Origin: JANYIP01 sp031394045
GTDB lineage: Bacteria > Actinomycetota > Actinomycetes > Prado026
Length of the DNA stretch: 31,107 nt
Reading direction: 5' to 3'
Assembly: GCA_031394045.1 (NCBI GenBank)
Contig: JANMWN010000012.1
Span: 1-31,107, forward strand
Shown: piece by piece, positions 1 to 8,491 of the stretch
Layout: each line of letters begins with the position of its first letter
Position numbering within the stretch: the first letter of the stretch is position 1
Made by a program: the position numbers and the translations under genes
The notes under the pieces: generated by a model
Seen by the model: only the letters and a program-made list of their open reading frames with translations
The model's database searches: none
Told to the model about the DNA's origin: nothing

Positions 1-1
1 C

Positions 2-1162
2 GAGACCCTCGCCCGGGTGGCTGCCGCTCGCGCGCAGTCCGGCGACGCCGTCACCGTACTGACCAGCCGGCCCGCCCAGCCCGGAGCGTACGGCCGCATC
101 GTCCGCGACGGCACGGGCGCGGTGATCTCCATCGTCGAGCGGCGCGACGCGACCGACGAGCAGGCGGCGATCGGCGAGATCAACACCGGGATCTACGCCT
201 TCGAGGCCGAGTTCCTGACCAAGGCGCTCGAGCGGATCGGCACCGGCAACGCCCAGGGCGAGGCCTACCTCACCGACGCTGTGGCGCTGGCCAGGGCCGA
301 GGGTCTGGGCGTGGGTGCGGTCCTGCTCGACGACCCCGACGAGGGCGAGGGGGTCAACGACCGCGTCCAGCTGGCCGCTCTCGGGCGGGCCCTGCGCGAC
401 CGCGTGGTGGAGCGGTGGATGCGGGCCGGCGTCACCGTGATCGACCCCGAGACGACCTGGATCGACGTCGACGTCGAGCTGGACGCCGACGTCACCCTCC
501 TGCCGGGCAGCCAGCTGCTCGGCCGCACCACGGTCGCGACCGGCGCCACCGTCGGCCCCGACACCACGCTCGACGGCTGCGTGGTCGGAGCCGGTGCGTG
601 CGTCGTACGCAGCCAGGCCACCGGCGCGGTCATCGGGGCGTCGGCGGTGGTGGGCCCGTTCGCCTACCTCCGGCCCGGGACCAGGCTCGGGGACGGGGGC
701 AAGATCGGCGCCTACGTCGAGACCAAGAACGCCGTGATCGGCGCCGGCTCCAAGGTGCCGCACCTGTCGTACGTCGGCGACGCGGAGATCGGGGTGGGCA
801 CCAACATCGGCGCGGCGACGATCTTCGCCAACTACGACGGCGTGGCCAAGAACCGCACGGTCGTGGGCGACCACGTACGCGTCGGCTCGGACACGATGCT
901 GGTCGCGCCGGTGCGGATCGGCGACGGCGCGTACACCGCGGCCGGCTCGGTGGTCACCGACGACGTGCCGCCGGGGGCGATGGCGGTGGGGCGGGCCAGG
1001 CAGCGCAACATCGTCGGCTGGGTGGCGCGCAAGCGGCCAGGTACGGCGGCGGCGGCGGCGGCAGCAGCGGCGGTAGCGGCCGAGGCGGCGCGGGCTGAGC
1101 AGGAGCAGGCAGGGACGGCAGCCGGCTCGGCGGCCGAAGCGACGAAGGGGCAGGGTCAGTGA
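2..1162 (+). CDS. glmU: Bifunctional UDP-GlcNAc pyrophosphorylase / glucosamine-1-phosphate acetyltransferase, 3' part
   Basis: GlmU acetylates glucosamine-1-phosphate and then joins it to UTP, giving the cytoplasmic UDP-GlcNAc used for peptidoglycan and surface glycans. The reading frame is open from the window edge, so the gene is cut: roughly the first 100 residues, including the nucleotide-binding signature, lie outside. Visible parts are the end of the uridyltransferase domain (GAYGRIVRD, then EINTGIYAF) and a complete left-handed beta-helix acetyltransferase domain built of hexapeptide repeats. That domain includes YVETKNAVIG, the catalytic-His segment HLSYVGDAEIG, and NIGAATIFANYDG. 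The last 50 or so residues are an Ala/Glu-rich low-complexity tail, common in actinobacterial GlmU. The stop overlaps the prs start by 4 bases (GTGA), so the two genes are probably translationally coupled. Confidence 0.95.
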   Translation, partial: ETLARVAAARAQSGDAVTVLTSRPAQPGAYGRIVRDGTGAVISIVERRDATDEQAAIGEINTGIYAFEAEFLTKALERIGTGNAQGEAYLTDAVALARAEGLGVGAVLLDDPDEGEGVNDRVQLAALGRALRDRVVERWMRAGVTVIDPETTWIDVDVELDADVTLLPGSQLLGRTTVATGATVGPDTTLDGCVVGAGACVVRSQATGAVIGASAVVGPFAYLRPGTRLGDGGKIGAYVETKNAVIGAGSKVPHLSYVGDAEIGVGTNIGAATIFANYDGVAKNRTVVGDHVRVGSDTMLVAPVRIGDGAYTAAGSVVTDDVPPGAMAVGRARQRNIVGWVARKRPGTAAAAAAAAAVAAEAARAEQEQAGTAAGSAAEATKGQGQ

Positions 1163-2139
1163 GCTCGATCAAGATCAGCAGCGAGAAGAAGCTCATGCTG
1201 TTCTCGGGACGTGCCTATCCGGAGCTGGCCGACGAGGTGGCCGACTACCTCGACGTCGACGTGACCCCCACGTCGGCCTACGACTTCGCCAACGGCGAGA
1301 TCTTCGTCCGGTTCGAGGAGTCCGTACGCGGCAGCGACGCGTTCGTGCTGCAGAGCCACGCCAACGACATCAACAAGTGGGTGATGGAGCAGCTGATCAT
1401 GGTCGACGCGCTGAAGCGGGCCTCGGCCAAGCGCATCACCGTCGTCATGCCGTTCTACCCGTACGCCCGGCAGGACAAGAAGCACCGCGGCCGCGAGCCG
1501 ATCTCGGCCCGGCTGATCGCCGACCTGCTCAAGACCGCCGGGGCGCACCGGCTGATGGCCGTCGACCTGCACACCTCGCAGATCCAAGGGTTCTTCGACG
1601 GGCCGGTCGACCACTTGTTCGCGCTCCCGCTGCTGGCCCAGTACGTCCGCGGCCGGGTCGATGTCTCCCGGCTCACCGTGGTCTCTCCGGACGCCGGTCG
1701 CGTACGCGTCGCCGAGCGCTGGACCAACGTGCTCGGCGGTACCCCGCTGGCGTTCATCCACAAGACCCGCGACCCGCTGGTGCCCAACGAGGCCCTGGTC
1801 AACAAGGTCGTGGGTGAGGTCCAGGGCCGCATCTGCGTCCTGATCGACGACATGATCGACACCGCGGGCACCATCGTGAAGGCCGCCGAGGCGCTGTTCG
1901 ACAACGGGGCCGCCGACGTGATCGTGGCCTCGACGCACGCGGTCTTCTCCGGCCCGGCGGTCGACCGGCTCAAGAACAGCCGCATCTCCGAGGTCGTGGT
2001 CACGAACACGCTGCCGCTCTCGGAGGAGAAGCGCTTCGACAAGCTCACCGAGCTGTCCATCGCGCCGCTGATCGCCCGCGCGATCCGCGAGGTCTTCGAC
2101 GACGGGTCGGTCACCAGCCTGTTCGACGGCAACGCCTGA
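1159..2139 (+). CDS. prs: Ribose-phosphate pyrophosphokinase (PRPP synthetase)
   Basis: Prs makes PRPP from ribose-5-phosphate and ATP for nucleotide, His and Trp synthesis. The 326 residues match the usual family length. Visible motifs are the flexible ATP-binding loop RQDKKHRGREPISARL near residues 103-118, the metal-binding signature DLHTSQIQGFF starting at residue 136, and the PRPP-binding loop LIDDMIDTAGTI around residues 228-239. The GTG start overlaps the glmU stop. A purine-rich GAAGGGG lies about 10 bases upstream. The order glmU-prs is conserved in actinobacteria and in many Firmicutes, which supports the assignment. Nothing in the sequence looks broken. Confidence 0.97.
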   Translation: MSSIKISSEKKLMLFSGRAYPELADEVADYLDVDVTPTSAYDFANGEIFVRFEESVRGSDAFVLQSHANDINKWVMEQLIMVDALKRASAKRITVVMPFYPYARQDKKHRGREPISARLIADLLKTAGAHRLMAVDLHTSQIQGFFDGPVDHLFALPLLAQYVRGRVDVSRLTVVSPDAGRVRVAERWTNVLGGTPLAFIHKTRDPLVPNEALVNKVVGEVQGRICVLIDDMIDTAGTIVKAAEALFDNGAADVIVASTHAVFSGPAVDRLKNSRISEVVVTNTLPLSEEKRFDKLTELSIAPLIARAIREVFDDGSVTSLFDGNA

Positions 2140-2180
2140 GCGCCTCGGGACGGTACGACGGTGGGGCCGGTTGGGGCTGG

Positions 2181-2210
2181 TTGGGGGCATGCCGCGGGGT
2201 GGCTTAGACT
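2181..2210 (+). promoter_or_regulatory. Possible promoter before rplY
   Basis: The prs-rplY gap is 222 bases, much longer than the neighbouring junctions. It holds TAGACT at 2205-2210, 18 bases after TTGGGG at 2181-2186, resembling a weak sigma-70-type promoter. This would leave a G+C-rich leader of about 145 bases before the rplY start that could fold. I recognise no named leader RNA in it. Pattern match only. Confidence 0.3.
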
Positions 2211-2361
2211 TCACTGGTTGCCCCGGCGAGGGACGCCTGACGGCCTGCCCGAAGGTCTCCGTGATCGACGCGGTTGGGTCGTCCTGCGCCCCCCGAGGCT
2301 GCGCCTGCGAGACGTCACCGACCGTTGCCCCACCAGGCAGCCCAGATCAGGAGAGCCCCCC

Positions 2362-2958
2362 GTGTCCGAGGTCCGAATCAAGGCCGAGCCCCGCACCGAG
2401 TTCGGCAAGGGCGCAGCGCGTCGGGTCCGCCGAGCCGGTCAGGTGCCCGGTGTCATCTACGGGCACGGCGCCGAGCCGACCCACGTCGCACTCCCCGGCC
2501 ACGAGCTGATGCTCGCGCTCAAGACGGCCAACGTCCTGCTCTCGGTGACGCTGGACGACACCAAGTTCCTCACCCTCCCCAAGTCCGTCCAGCGCGACCC
2601 CGTCAAGCAGGTCCTCGAGCACATCGACCTGGTCATCGTCCGCTCCGGCGAGAAGGTCACCGTCGACGTCCCGATCACCCTGACCGGTCGCGTGGCCGGC
2701 GCCGTGGTCGAGCTCAACATCGCCGCCGTCACGGTTGAGGCCGAGGCCACTCACATCCCGACCGAGATCGTCGTCGACATCGACGGCCACGAGGTCGGCT
2801 CCGTCATCCGCGCGCACGACCTGGTCCTGCCGCAGGGCACCACGTTGATCGCCGACCCCGAGCAGATCGTCGTCACCCTCGCCGCACCGACCGAGGAGGA
2901 GGAGCCCGAGGTGGTTCCCGCCGAGGTCGGCGAGGCCGAGGCCCCGGACGAGGCCTGA
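2362..2958 (+). CDS. rplY: 50S ribosomal protein L25 / general stress protein Ctc family
   Basis: This is the TL5/Ctc form of L25, which binds 5S rRNA in the large ribosomal subunit. I placed the start at GTG 2362 because AGGAGAG at 2349-2355 sits 6 bases before it and the family sequence begins there (SEVRIKAEPRTEFGKGAARRVRRAGQVPGVIYG). The frame stays open further upstream but encodes no family-like residues. The product is about 198 residues: an N-terminal 5S-binding beta-barrel domain of roughly 95 residues, then the TL5 C-terminal domain (SGEKVTVDVPITLTGR, then LNIAAVTVEAEATHIP), and an acidic Glu-rich tail. It lies between prs and pth, the usual actinobacterial position. Confidence 0.95.
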   Translation: MSEVRIKAEPRTEFGKGAARRVRRAGQVPGVIYGHGAEPTHVALPGHELMLALKTANVLLSVTLDDTKFLTLPKSVQRDPVKQVLEHIDLVIVRSGEKVTVDVPITLTGRVAGAVVELNIAAVTVEAEATHIPTEIVVDIDGHEVGSVIRAHDLVLPQGTTLIADPEQIVVTLAAPTEEEEPEVVPAEVGEAEAPDEA

Positions 2959-2968
2959 CCCAGTCCTG

Positions 2969-3604
2969 ATGTCCACGGGTCCGGGCGCTGCGAACGACCA
3001 GCGCTGGTTGGTCGTCGGCCTCGGCAACCCGGGGCCGAGCTATGCGAGCACCCGGCACAACGCCGGCTTCATGGTGGTCGACCTCCTGGCCGGCCGGATG
3101 GGTGCACGCTTCAAGGCGCACCGTGGCCGCGCGGACGTGGTCGAGGGCTCCTTCGGCGCGGCAGGTGCTGGTCCTTCAGGCCGGCCCAGCCGGAGCAGAG
3201 TCGCCCTGGTCAAGCCCAAGTCGTACATGAACGAGTCCGGTGGGCCGGTGGCCTCACTTCGCGACTTCTTCAAGGTGCCGGTCGACCGCATCGTGGTCGT
3301 GCACGACGAGCTCGACCTGCCGTACGGCTCGCTGCGGCTCAAGCGCGGAGGTGGGGACAACGGGCACAACGGGCTGCGCTCGGTCACCAAGTCGCTCGGC
3401 AGCCCCGACTACCTACGGGTACGCCTCGGGGTGGGCCGGCCGCCCGGCCAGCTGGATCCGGCGGCGTACGTGCTGAAGTCGTTCTCCTCGACCGAGCAGC
3501 GCGACCTGCCCTTCCACGTCGACCGGGCCGCCGACGCGGTCGAGGCCGTGGTGACGCTCGGTCTGGAGCTGGCGCAGAACACGTACAACGCCGATCCGGC
3601 CTGA
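2969..3604 (+). CDS. pth: Peptidyl-tRNA hydrolase
   Basis: Pth cleaves the ester bond of peptidyl-tRNA released by stalled ribosomes, recycling tRNA. The family residues are present: Asn20 in VGLGNPG, catalytic His30 in STRHNAGF, Asn88 in SYMNESG, Asp113 in VVHDELDLP, and Asn134 in GHNGLRS. The 211 residues are slightly longer than typical because of a Gly/Ser/Arg-rich insertion near residues 61-77. It starts 10 bases after rplY and probably shares its transcript. In many actinobacteria mfd follows shortly after pth. Here the polysaccharide region begins instead. Confidence 0.96.
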   Translation: MSTGPGAANDQRWLVVGLGNPGPSYASTRHNAGFMVVDLLAGRMGARFKAHRGRADVVEGSFGAAGAGPSGRPSRSRVALVKPKSYMNESGGPVASLRDFFKVPVDRIVVVHDELDLPYGSLRLKRGGGDNGHNGLRSVTKSLGSPDYLRVRLGVGRPPGQLDPAAYVLKSFSSTEQRDLPFHVDRAADAVEAVVTLGLELAQNTYNADPA

Positions 3605-3747
3605 TCCCGGGTGAAGAAGAGGTCGATCGGGTCACCAGACATGCGGATTCCGCACGACCGACCACTCTGCGTAGCCATTGGTGGCCCGCGAGTGAGCCAA
3701 ACGGTCGAGCCTGTCCTACGTTCGGACGATTCCTTGTCCCGGCCCTG

Positions 3748-3774
3748 GTTGCGCCCCCTGGGCCTCCCTAGACT
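3748..3774 (+). promoter_or_regulatory. Possible promoter before the sugar transferase gene
   Basis: The 255-base gap after pth contains TAGACT at 3769-3774 with TTGCGC at 3748-3753, spaced 15 bases, which is short for a sigma-70-type pair. The same TAGACT hexamer occurs before rplY. A start of transcription here would leave a leader of about 80 bases. This is weak evidence based only on pattern and position. Confidence 0.22.
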
Positions 3775-3859
3775 CTCGACAGTCGCCTGGCCGGGGACTC
3801 GGTATCGAACCTCGGTACCGAACGGACCGGACGACCAAATTGGGGCGGGAGTGGGGGCT

Positions 3860-5365
3860 ATGGCGGTTCTGGATCACCGTGAGGGCGTCAGCCCTGCGGT
3901 CAGCGCGACGAAGGCGCACACGCGCACGTCGAGCACCCGCAACCACGAGCTCACCGTCGAGCGCCCCGAGTCGCGTTGGCAGCGTCGCTACGTCGCTCGC
4001 TGCATGTCCGCGGACTCCGCCGTCGCCCTGCTCTCCGGGGCCCTCGCGTACCTGATCCACTTCGGCTGGACGCTCGCCTGGCCCGGCTACCTGGTCACCA
4101 CGGCGCTGCTGCCCCTCGTCTGGGTCCTGGCCGTCTCGCTCAACCGGGCCTATGAGCCGCGCTTCCTCGGCGTGGGTTCGGAGGAGTTCCGTCGCGTCGC
4201 CCGAGCGGGCATCTCGCTCGTGGCGATCGTGTCGTTCACGGCGTACGCGACCCAGATCGAGGTCGCCCGCCACTACGTGCTCATCAGCCTTCCGCTCCTC
4301 ACCGTCTTCACGGTCGTCGAGCGCTACGCCCTTCGTCGCTGGCTGCACCGTCGCCGCGCCCAGGGCGAGTACCTGCACCGGGTCGTCGTCGTCGGGCACG
4401 AGCTGCCGGTCCTGGAGATGCTTCGCCGCCTCGGCGACGAGCGCTACCACGGGCTGCAGGTGGTCGCAGCCTGCCTGCCGTTACCCGGCCAGCGTCCCTC
4501 GCTCATGGAGCGTGGCGTCCCGGTCGTCGGCGGCTTCGGCTCGGTGGCTCAGGCGGTTCGCCTCACCGACGCCGACACGGTCGCCGTCCTGGCCAGCCCG
4601 GACCTCGGCCCTGAGCAGCTGCGCCGCCTGGCGTGGGAGCTCGAGCCGACCGGCGCCGACCTGATGGTGGCCCCCTCGCTGGTCGAGGTCGCCGGTCCGC
4701 GGTTGTCCATCCGCCCCGTCTCCGGCCTGCCCCTGCTGCAGGTCGAGCAGCCACGGTTCGACGGCGGCCGCCGCATCGTCAAGTCCACCTTCGACCGCAC
4801 GCTCGCGGTCTGCGCGCTGATCGTGGCCTCGCCGATCCTGCTCGGCCTGGCCCTTGCGGTACGGCTGACGAGCAAGGGGCCGGCCTTCTTCACCCAGCAG
4901 CGGATCGGCAAGGACGGCGTACCGTTCACGATGGTCAAGTTCCGCTCGATGGTCGTCGACGCCGAGCAGCGCCGCGAGGAGCTGATCGAGCAGTCCGACC
5001 GCGACGGCCTGATGTTCAAGATGCACGCCGACCCTCGCATCACCAAGGTCGGTGCCATGCTGCGCCGGTACTCCCTGGACGAGCTGCCGCAGCTGTTCAA
5101 CGTGGTCGGCGGCTCCATGTCGCTCGTCGGCCCACGCCCGCCGCTGCCCGAAGAGGTCGAGCAGTACGGCGACGACGTCCGCCGCCGCCTGCTCGTCAAG
5201 CCCGGGGTCACCGGTCTGTGGCAGGTCAGCGGTCGCGCCGACCTGTCGTGGGAAGAGTCGGTCCGACTCGACCTGCGCTACGTCGACAACTGGTCGCTCG
5301 CGGCCGACCTCCTCATCCTGTGGAAGACCGCCCGTGCCGTCGTGCGCGGCAGCGGCGCGTACTGA
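3860..5365 (+). CDS. Polyprenyl-phosphate sugar-1-phosphate transferase (exopolysaccharide priming enzyme)
   Basis: The enzyme is expected to move a sugar-1-phosphate from a nucleotide sugar to undecaprenyl phosphate at the membrane, the first step of Wzx/Wzy-type polysaccharide assembly. I start it at ATG 3860, preceded by GGGAGTGGGGG. The in-frame stretch back to 3611 shows no family character. The 501 residues hold an N-terminal membrane region with about four hydrophobic helices (roughly 52-155), a Rossmann-like CoA-binding-type middle domain (from about 173), and a C-terminal sugar-transferase domain from about residue 311. The last includes a further membrane segment, KFRSMVVDAE at 360, DELPQLFNVV at 407, SLVGPRPP, and GVTGLWQVSGR. 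This matches the WbaP/CpsE family. The sugar used cannot be told from sequence. It is the first gene of the inserted polysaccharide region. Confidence 0.93.
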   Translation: MAVLDHREGVSPAVSATKAHTRTSSTRNHELTVERPESRWQRRYVARCMSADSAVALLSGALAYLIHFGWTLAWPGYLVTTALLPLVWVLAVSLNRAYEPRFLGVGSEEFRRVARAGISLVAIVSFTAYATQIEVARHYVLISLPLLTVFTVVERYALRRWLHRRRAQGEYLHRVVVVGHELPVLEMLRRLGDERYHGLQVVAACLPLPGQRPSLMERGVPVVGGFGSVAQAVRLTDADTVAVLASPDLGPEQLRRLAWELEPTGADLMVAPSLVEVAGPRLSIRPVSGLPLLQVEQPRFDGGRRIVKSTFDRTLAVCALIVASPILLGLALAVRLTSKGPAFFTQQRIGKDGVPFTMVKFRSMVVDAEQRREELIEQSDRDGLMFKMHADPRITKVGAMLRRYSLDELPQLFNVVGGSMSLVGPRPPLPEEVEQYGDDVRRRLLVKPGVTGLWQVSGRADLSWEESVRLDLRYVDNWSLAADLLILWKTARAVVRGSGAY

Positions 5366-5420
5366 GGACCCCGGAACTGATGTCCATCACACCCTTGCGG
5401 GTACCTGCCGCCCGTGCATG

Positions 5421-5450
5421 GTCACGCAGCGTCACCACCGTTCGTACGAT
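5421..5450 (+). promoter_or_regulatory. Possible promoter before the cysQ operon
   Basis: In the 134-base gap before cysQ, TACGAT at 5445-5450 resembles a -10 hexamer, with GTCACG at 5421-5426 as a weak -35 at 18-base spacing. The local sequence (5440-5460) is AT-richer than its surroundings. This is a tentative pattern match. The operon could also be read through from the upstream transferase gene. Confidence 0.25.
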
Positions 5451-5499
5451 TGCTATTGACCGTTCGTCCCACTCGACCCCGCAGCACGGAGGAGCACCT

Positions 5500-6294
5500 G
5501 TGAGCCTGTCCGACGCGGCCCTCGCGGCCGAGCTGGCCGTGGCCGCGGGGCAGGAGCTGCTCGCCGTCCGGGCCGCCCACCCCGGGATCGAGGGCAGCGA
5601 GCTCAAGGACCTCGGCGACCGCAGCGCCCAGGCGTTGCTGGCCGAGCGCCTCGCGCAGGCTCGCCCCGACGACTGTGTCCTGTCCGAGGAGGCCGCTGAC
5701 GACCTGCGCCGCCTGCAGGCCGACCGGGTCTGGATCATCGACCCGCTGGACGGCACCCGCGAGTACTCCGAGGGTCGCGACGACTGGGCCGTGCATGTAG
5801 CACTGTGGCAGCGCGCAGCGCGGCCAGAAAGAGGCGACTTGTGGCAGGGCGGCACCCTGGTCGCCGGCGCCGTGGCGCTCCCGGGCTTGGACACCGTGCT
5901 CAGCACCGACCCGGCCTGCGTCGTCCCAGCCGCTGTCGCGGGGGCCGCCCTGAGGATGGCCGTCAGCCGCAGCCGCCCGCCGGCGCTGGCCCAGGCGCTG
6001 ACCGAACGCCTCGGCCTGGTGCCCGTACCCATGGGATCGGCCGGCTACAAGGTGGCCGCCGTCGTGCGTGGCGAGGTCGACCTCTACGTCCACGCGGGTG
6101 GACAGTACGAGTGGGACTCCGCGGCTCCCGTCGCGGTAGCCCTGGCGGCCGGGCTGCACGCCTCTCGCATCGACGGCTCGCCGCTGGTCTACAACCAGGA
6201 GAACGTCCTGCTGCCCGACCTGGTCGTCTGCCGTCCCGAGCTCGCGGCCGGCGTGCTTGCAGAGATCGCCAACATCATGGAGGTATCGGCGTGA
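5500..6294 (+). CDS. cysQ: 3'(2'),5'-bisphosphate nucleotidase, CysQ type (PAP phosphatase)
   Basis: CysQ hydrolyses 3'-phosphoadenosine-5'-phosphate (PAP), the product left after sulfotransferases use PAPS, to AMP and phosphate. The start is GTG 5500, 5 bases after a strong GGAGGAG site at 5488-5494. The 264 residues carry the lithium-sensitive phosphatase metal-binding motifs: SEEAADD near 62-68, WIIDPLDGTREY with DPLDGT at 81-86, and YEWDSAAP with the Trp-Asp pair at 205-206. It overlaps cysD by 4 bases (GTGA). As the first gene of a sulfate-activation operon beside three sulfotransferases, it most likely clears PAP from sulfation. Some family members also act on inositol phosphates, so activity on PAP is an inference. 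Confidence 0.92.
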   Translation: MSLSDAALAAELAVAAGQELLAVRAAHPGIEGSELKDLGDRSAQALLAERLAQARPDDCVLSEEAADDLRRLQADRVWIIDPLDGTREYSEGRDDWAVHVALWQRAARPERGDLWQGGTLVAGAVALPGLDTVLSTDPACVVPAAVAGAALRMAVSRSRPPALAQALTERLGLVPVPMGSAGYKVAAVVRGEVDLYVHAGGQYEWDSAAPVAVALAAGLHASRIDGSPLVYNQENVLLPDLVVCRPELAAGVLAEIANIMEVSA

Positions 6295-7232
6295 CGCCGG
6301 CAGAATTCAACGCAGGTACCGGCGGTACCGGTGCCGACTACACGCTGTCCCAGCTCAAGACGCTGGAGGCGGAGTCGATCCACATCATCCGTGAGGTCGT
6401 CGCCGAGATGGAGCGCCCCGCGCTCATGTTCTCCGGCGGCAAGGACTCGATCGTGATGCTGCGGCTGGCCGAGAAGGCGTTCGCCCCCGCCGCGATCCCG
6501 TTCCCCGTGCTGCACGTCGACACCGGCCACAACTTCCCCGAGGTGCTCGCCTTCCGTGACCACCGCGCGGACCAGCTGGGGCTCCAGCTCATCGTCGCGT
6601 CGGTGCAGGACGCGATCGACCGCGGCACCGTACGCGAGGAGCCCAACGGCTCGCGCAACCGGATCCAGACCCCGGTCCTGCTCGAGGCGGCCGAGAAGTA
6701 CCGCTTCGACGCGCTCTTCGGAGGTGCCCGCCGGGACGAGGAGAAGGCCCGCGCGAAGGAGCGGGTGTTCTCCTTCCGGGACGAGTTCGGCCAGTGGGAC
6801 CCCAAGAACCAGCGCCCCGAGCTGTGGGGCCTCTACAACGGCCGCGTCCACAAGGGCGAGAGCATCCGGATCTTCCCGCTGTCGAACTGGACCGAGCTCG
6901 ACATCTGGCACTACGTGGGCCACGAGAACCTCGAGCTGCCCTCCATCTACTTCGCGCACCATCGTGAGGTGTTCGTCCGCGAGGGGATGCTGATGGCCGT
7001 AACGGAGCACTCGCAGCCTGGTGACGGTGACGAGGTCTTCGTCGAGCAGGTGCGGTACCGCACCGTCGGGGACGCGACCCTCACCGCAGCCGTCCGGTCC
7101 GACGCCGACACGGTCGACAAGATCATCGAAGATGTCGCATCGACCCGGATCACCGAGCGCGGTGCCACCCGGGGCGACGACAAGGTCAGCGAGGCCGCGA
7201 TGGAAGACCGCAAGAAGGAAGGCTACTTCTGA
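6291..7232 (+). CDS. cysD: Sulfate adenylyltransferase subunit 2 (CysD)
   Basis: CysD is the catalytic subunit of ATP sulfurylase. It joins sulfate to ATP to give adenosine-5'-phosphosulfate (APS), driven by GTP hydrolysis in CysN. I use GTG 6291, which has GGAGG at 6279-6283 and overlaps the cysQ stop. The 313 residues include the PP-loop SGGKDS at 48-53, LHVDTGHNFPEV, the arginine-rich GGARRDEEKARAKER, and the usual C-terminus ending KKEGYF. All match full-length CysD/NodP. The last base is shared with the cysN start (TGATG). No cysH or sulfite reductase gene is nearby, so the APS made here probably goes to PAPS for sulfation. Confidence 0.96.
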   Translation: MTPAEFNAGTGGTGADYTLSQLKTLEAESIHIIREVVAEMERPALMFSGGKDSIVMLRLAEKAFAPAAIPFPVLHVDTGHNFPEVLAFRDHRADQLGLQLIVASVQDAIDRGTVREEPNGSRNRIQTPVLLEAAEKYRFDALFGGARRDEEKARAKERVFSFRDEFGQWDPKNQRPELWGLYNGRVHKGESIRIFPLSNWTELDIWHYVGHENLELPSIYFAHHREVFVREGMLMAVTEHSQPGDGDEVFVEQVRYRTVGDATLTAAVRSDADTVDKIIEDVASTRITERGATRGDDKVSEAAMEDRKKEGYF

Positions 7233-8485
7233 TGGACCTGCTCCGATTTGCCACAGCCGGCTCGGTCGACGACGGCAAGAGCACCCTCATCGGTCGCCTG
7301 CTCTACGACAGCAAGGCTATCTTCGAGGACCAGCTCGAGTCGGTCGAGCGCACCAGCCGTGAGCGCGGTGACGAGTACACCAACCTCGCGCTGCTCACCG
7401 ACGGCCTGCGCGCCGAGCGCGAGCAGGGCATCACCATCGACGTGGCCTACCGCTACTTCGCGACGCCCAAGCGCAAGTTCATCATCGCGGACACCCCTGG
7501 GCACATCCAGTACACCCGCAACATGGTCACGGGGGCCTCGACCGCCGACCTCGCGATCATCCTGGTCGATGCTCGCAACGGGCTCGTCGAGCAGAGCCGA
7601 CGGCACACGTTCCTCACCACGCTCCTGCGGGTGCCGCACCTCGTGCTCTGCGTCAACAAGATGGACCTGGTCGACTTCGACGAGCAGGTCTTCGAGGACA
7701 TCCGGGCCGAGTTCACCGCGTTCGCGACCAAGCTGAACATCCCGGACCTGACCTTCATCCCGGTCTCGGCGCTGGCCGGCGACAACGTCGTCACCCGCAG
7801 CGAGAACATGGCGTGGTACGACGGCCCGTCGCTGCTGCACCACCTCGAGAACGTGCACGTCGCGTCCGACCGCAACCTGGTCGATGTGCGCTTTCCCGTC
7901 CAGTACGTCGTGCGGCCGATGTCGTCGTCCCACCACGACTACCGCGGCTACGCGGGCCAGGTCGCCGGCGGCGTGCTCAAGCCTGGTGACGAGATCGTCG
8001 TCCTGCCGTCTGGGTTCACCTCGCGGATCGCCTCGATCGACACCGCCGACGGCCCCGTCGACGAGGCGTACCCGCCCATGTCGGTGACGGTCCGGCTCGA
8101 GGACAACCTCGACGTCTCCCGCGGCGACATGATCTGCCGTCCGCACAACCAGCCCCTGGTCACCCAGGACGTCGACGCGATGGTCTGCTGGATGGACTCC
8201 GCCGGTCCGCTCCGGGCCGGCCAGAAGCTGGCGGTCAAGCACACGACCCGCAACGCCAGGGCCCTGGTCAAGGACCTGCAGTACCGGCTCGACGTCAACA
8301 CCCTGCACCGCGACGACCAGGCAGCCGAGCTCAACCTCAACGAGATCGGCCGGGTACGGCTGCGTACGACCCAGCCGCTGCTCTGTGACCCGTACTCGCG
8401 CAACCGCACGACCGGGGGGTTCATCCTCATCGACGAGGCGACCAACCGGACCGTCGGTGCCGGCATGATCACCTCCGGCGACTGA
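7232..8485 (+). CDS. cysN: Sulfate adenylyltransferase subunit 1, GTPase (CysN)
   Basis: CysN is the EF-Tu-like GTPase that couples GTP hydrolysis to APS formation by CysD. The GTPase motifs are intact: G1 GSVDDGKST near residues 11-19, the switch region EQGITIDVAYRYF, G3 DTPGH, and G4 NKMD. EF-Tu-like domains 2 and 3 follow. The length of 417 residues fits the stand-alone form. It is not the longer NodQ-type CysN-CysC fusion, since APS kinase is a separate gene downstream. Translation is probably coupled to cysD through the one-base TGATG overlap. Confidence 0.96.
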   Translation: MDLLRFATAGSVDDGKSTLIGRLLYDSKAIFEDQLESVERTSRERGDEYTNLALLTDGLRAEREQGITIDVAYRYFATPKRKFIIADTPGHIQYTRNMVTGASTADLAIILVDARNGLVEQSRRHTFLTTLLRVPHLVLCVNKMDLVDFDEQVFEDIRAEFTAFATKLNIPDLTFIPVSALAGDNVVTRSENMAWYDGPSLLHHLENVHVASDRNLVDVRFPVQYVVRPMSSSHHDYRGYAGQVAGGVLKPGDEIVVLPSGFTSRIASIDTADGPVDEAYPPMSVTVRLEDNLDVSRGDMICRPHNQPLVTQDVDAMVCWMDSAGPLRAGQKLAVKHTTRNARALVKDLQYRLDVNTLHRDDQAAELNLNEIGRVRLRTTQPLLCDPYSRNRTTGGFILIDEATNRTVGAGMITSGD

Positions 8486-8491
8486 TCGGCG

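Noticed and set aside
1156..2214. Long minus-strand open frame opposite prs
   Set aside because: It mirrors the codon pattern of prs, a complete and highly conserved gene, and its product is a low-complexity Val/Asp/Arg/Gly-rich sequence with no family signature.
2161..2361. N-terminal extension of rplY
   Set aside because: The frame is open, but family similarity begins at GTG 2362, which has a well-placed ribosome-binding site.
3611..3859. N-terminal extension of the sugar transferase
   Set aside because: ATG 3860 has a strong purine-rich site upstream, and the extension would cover the likely promoter region.
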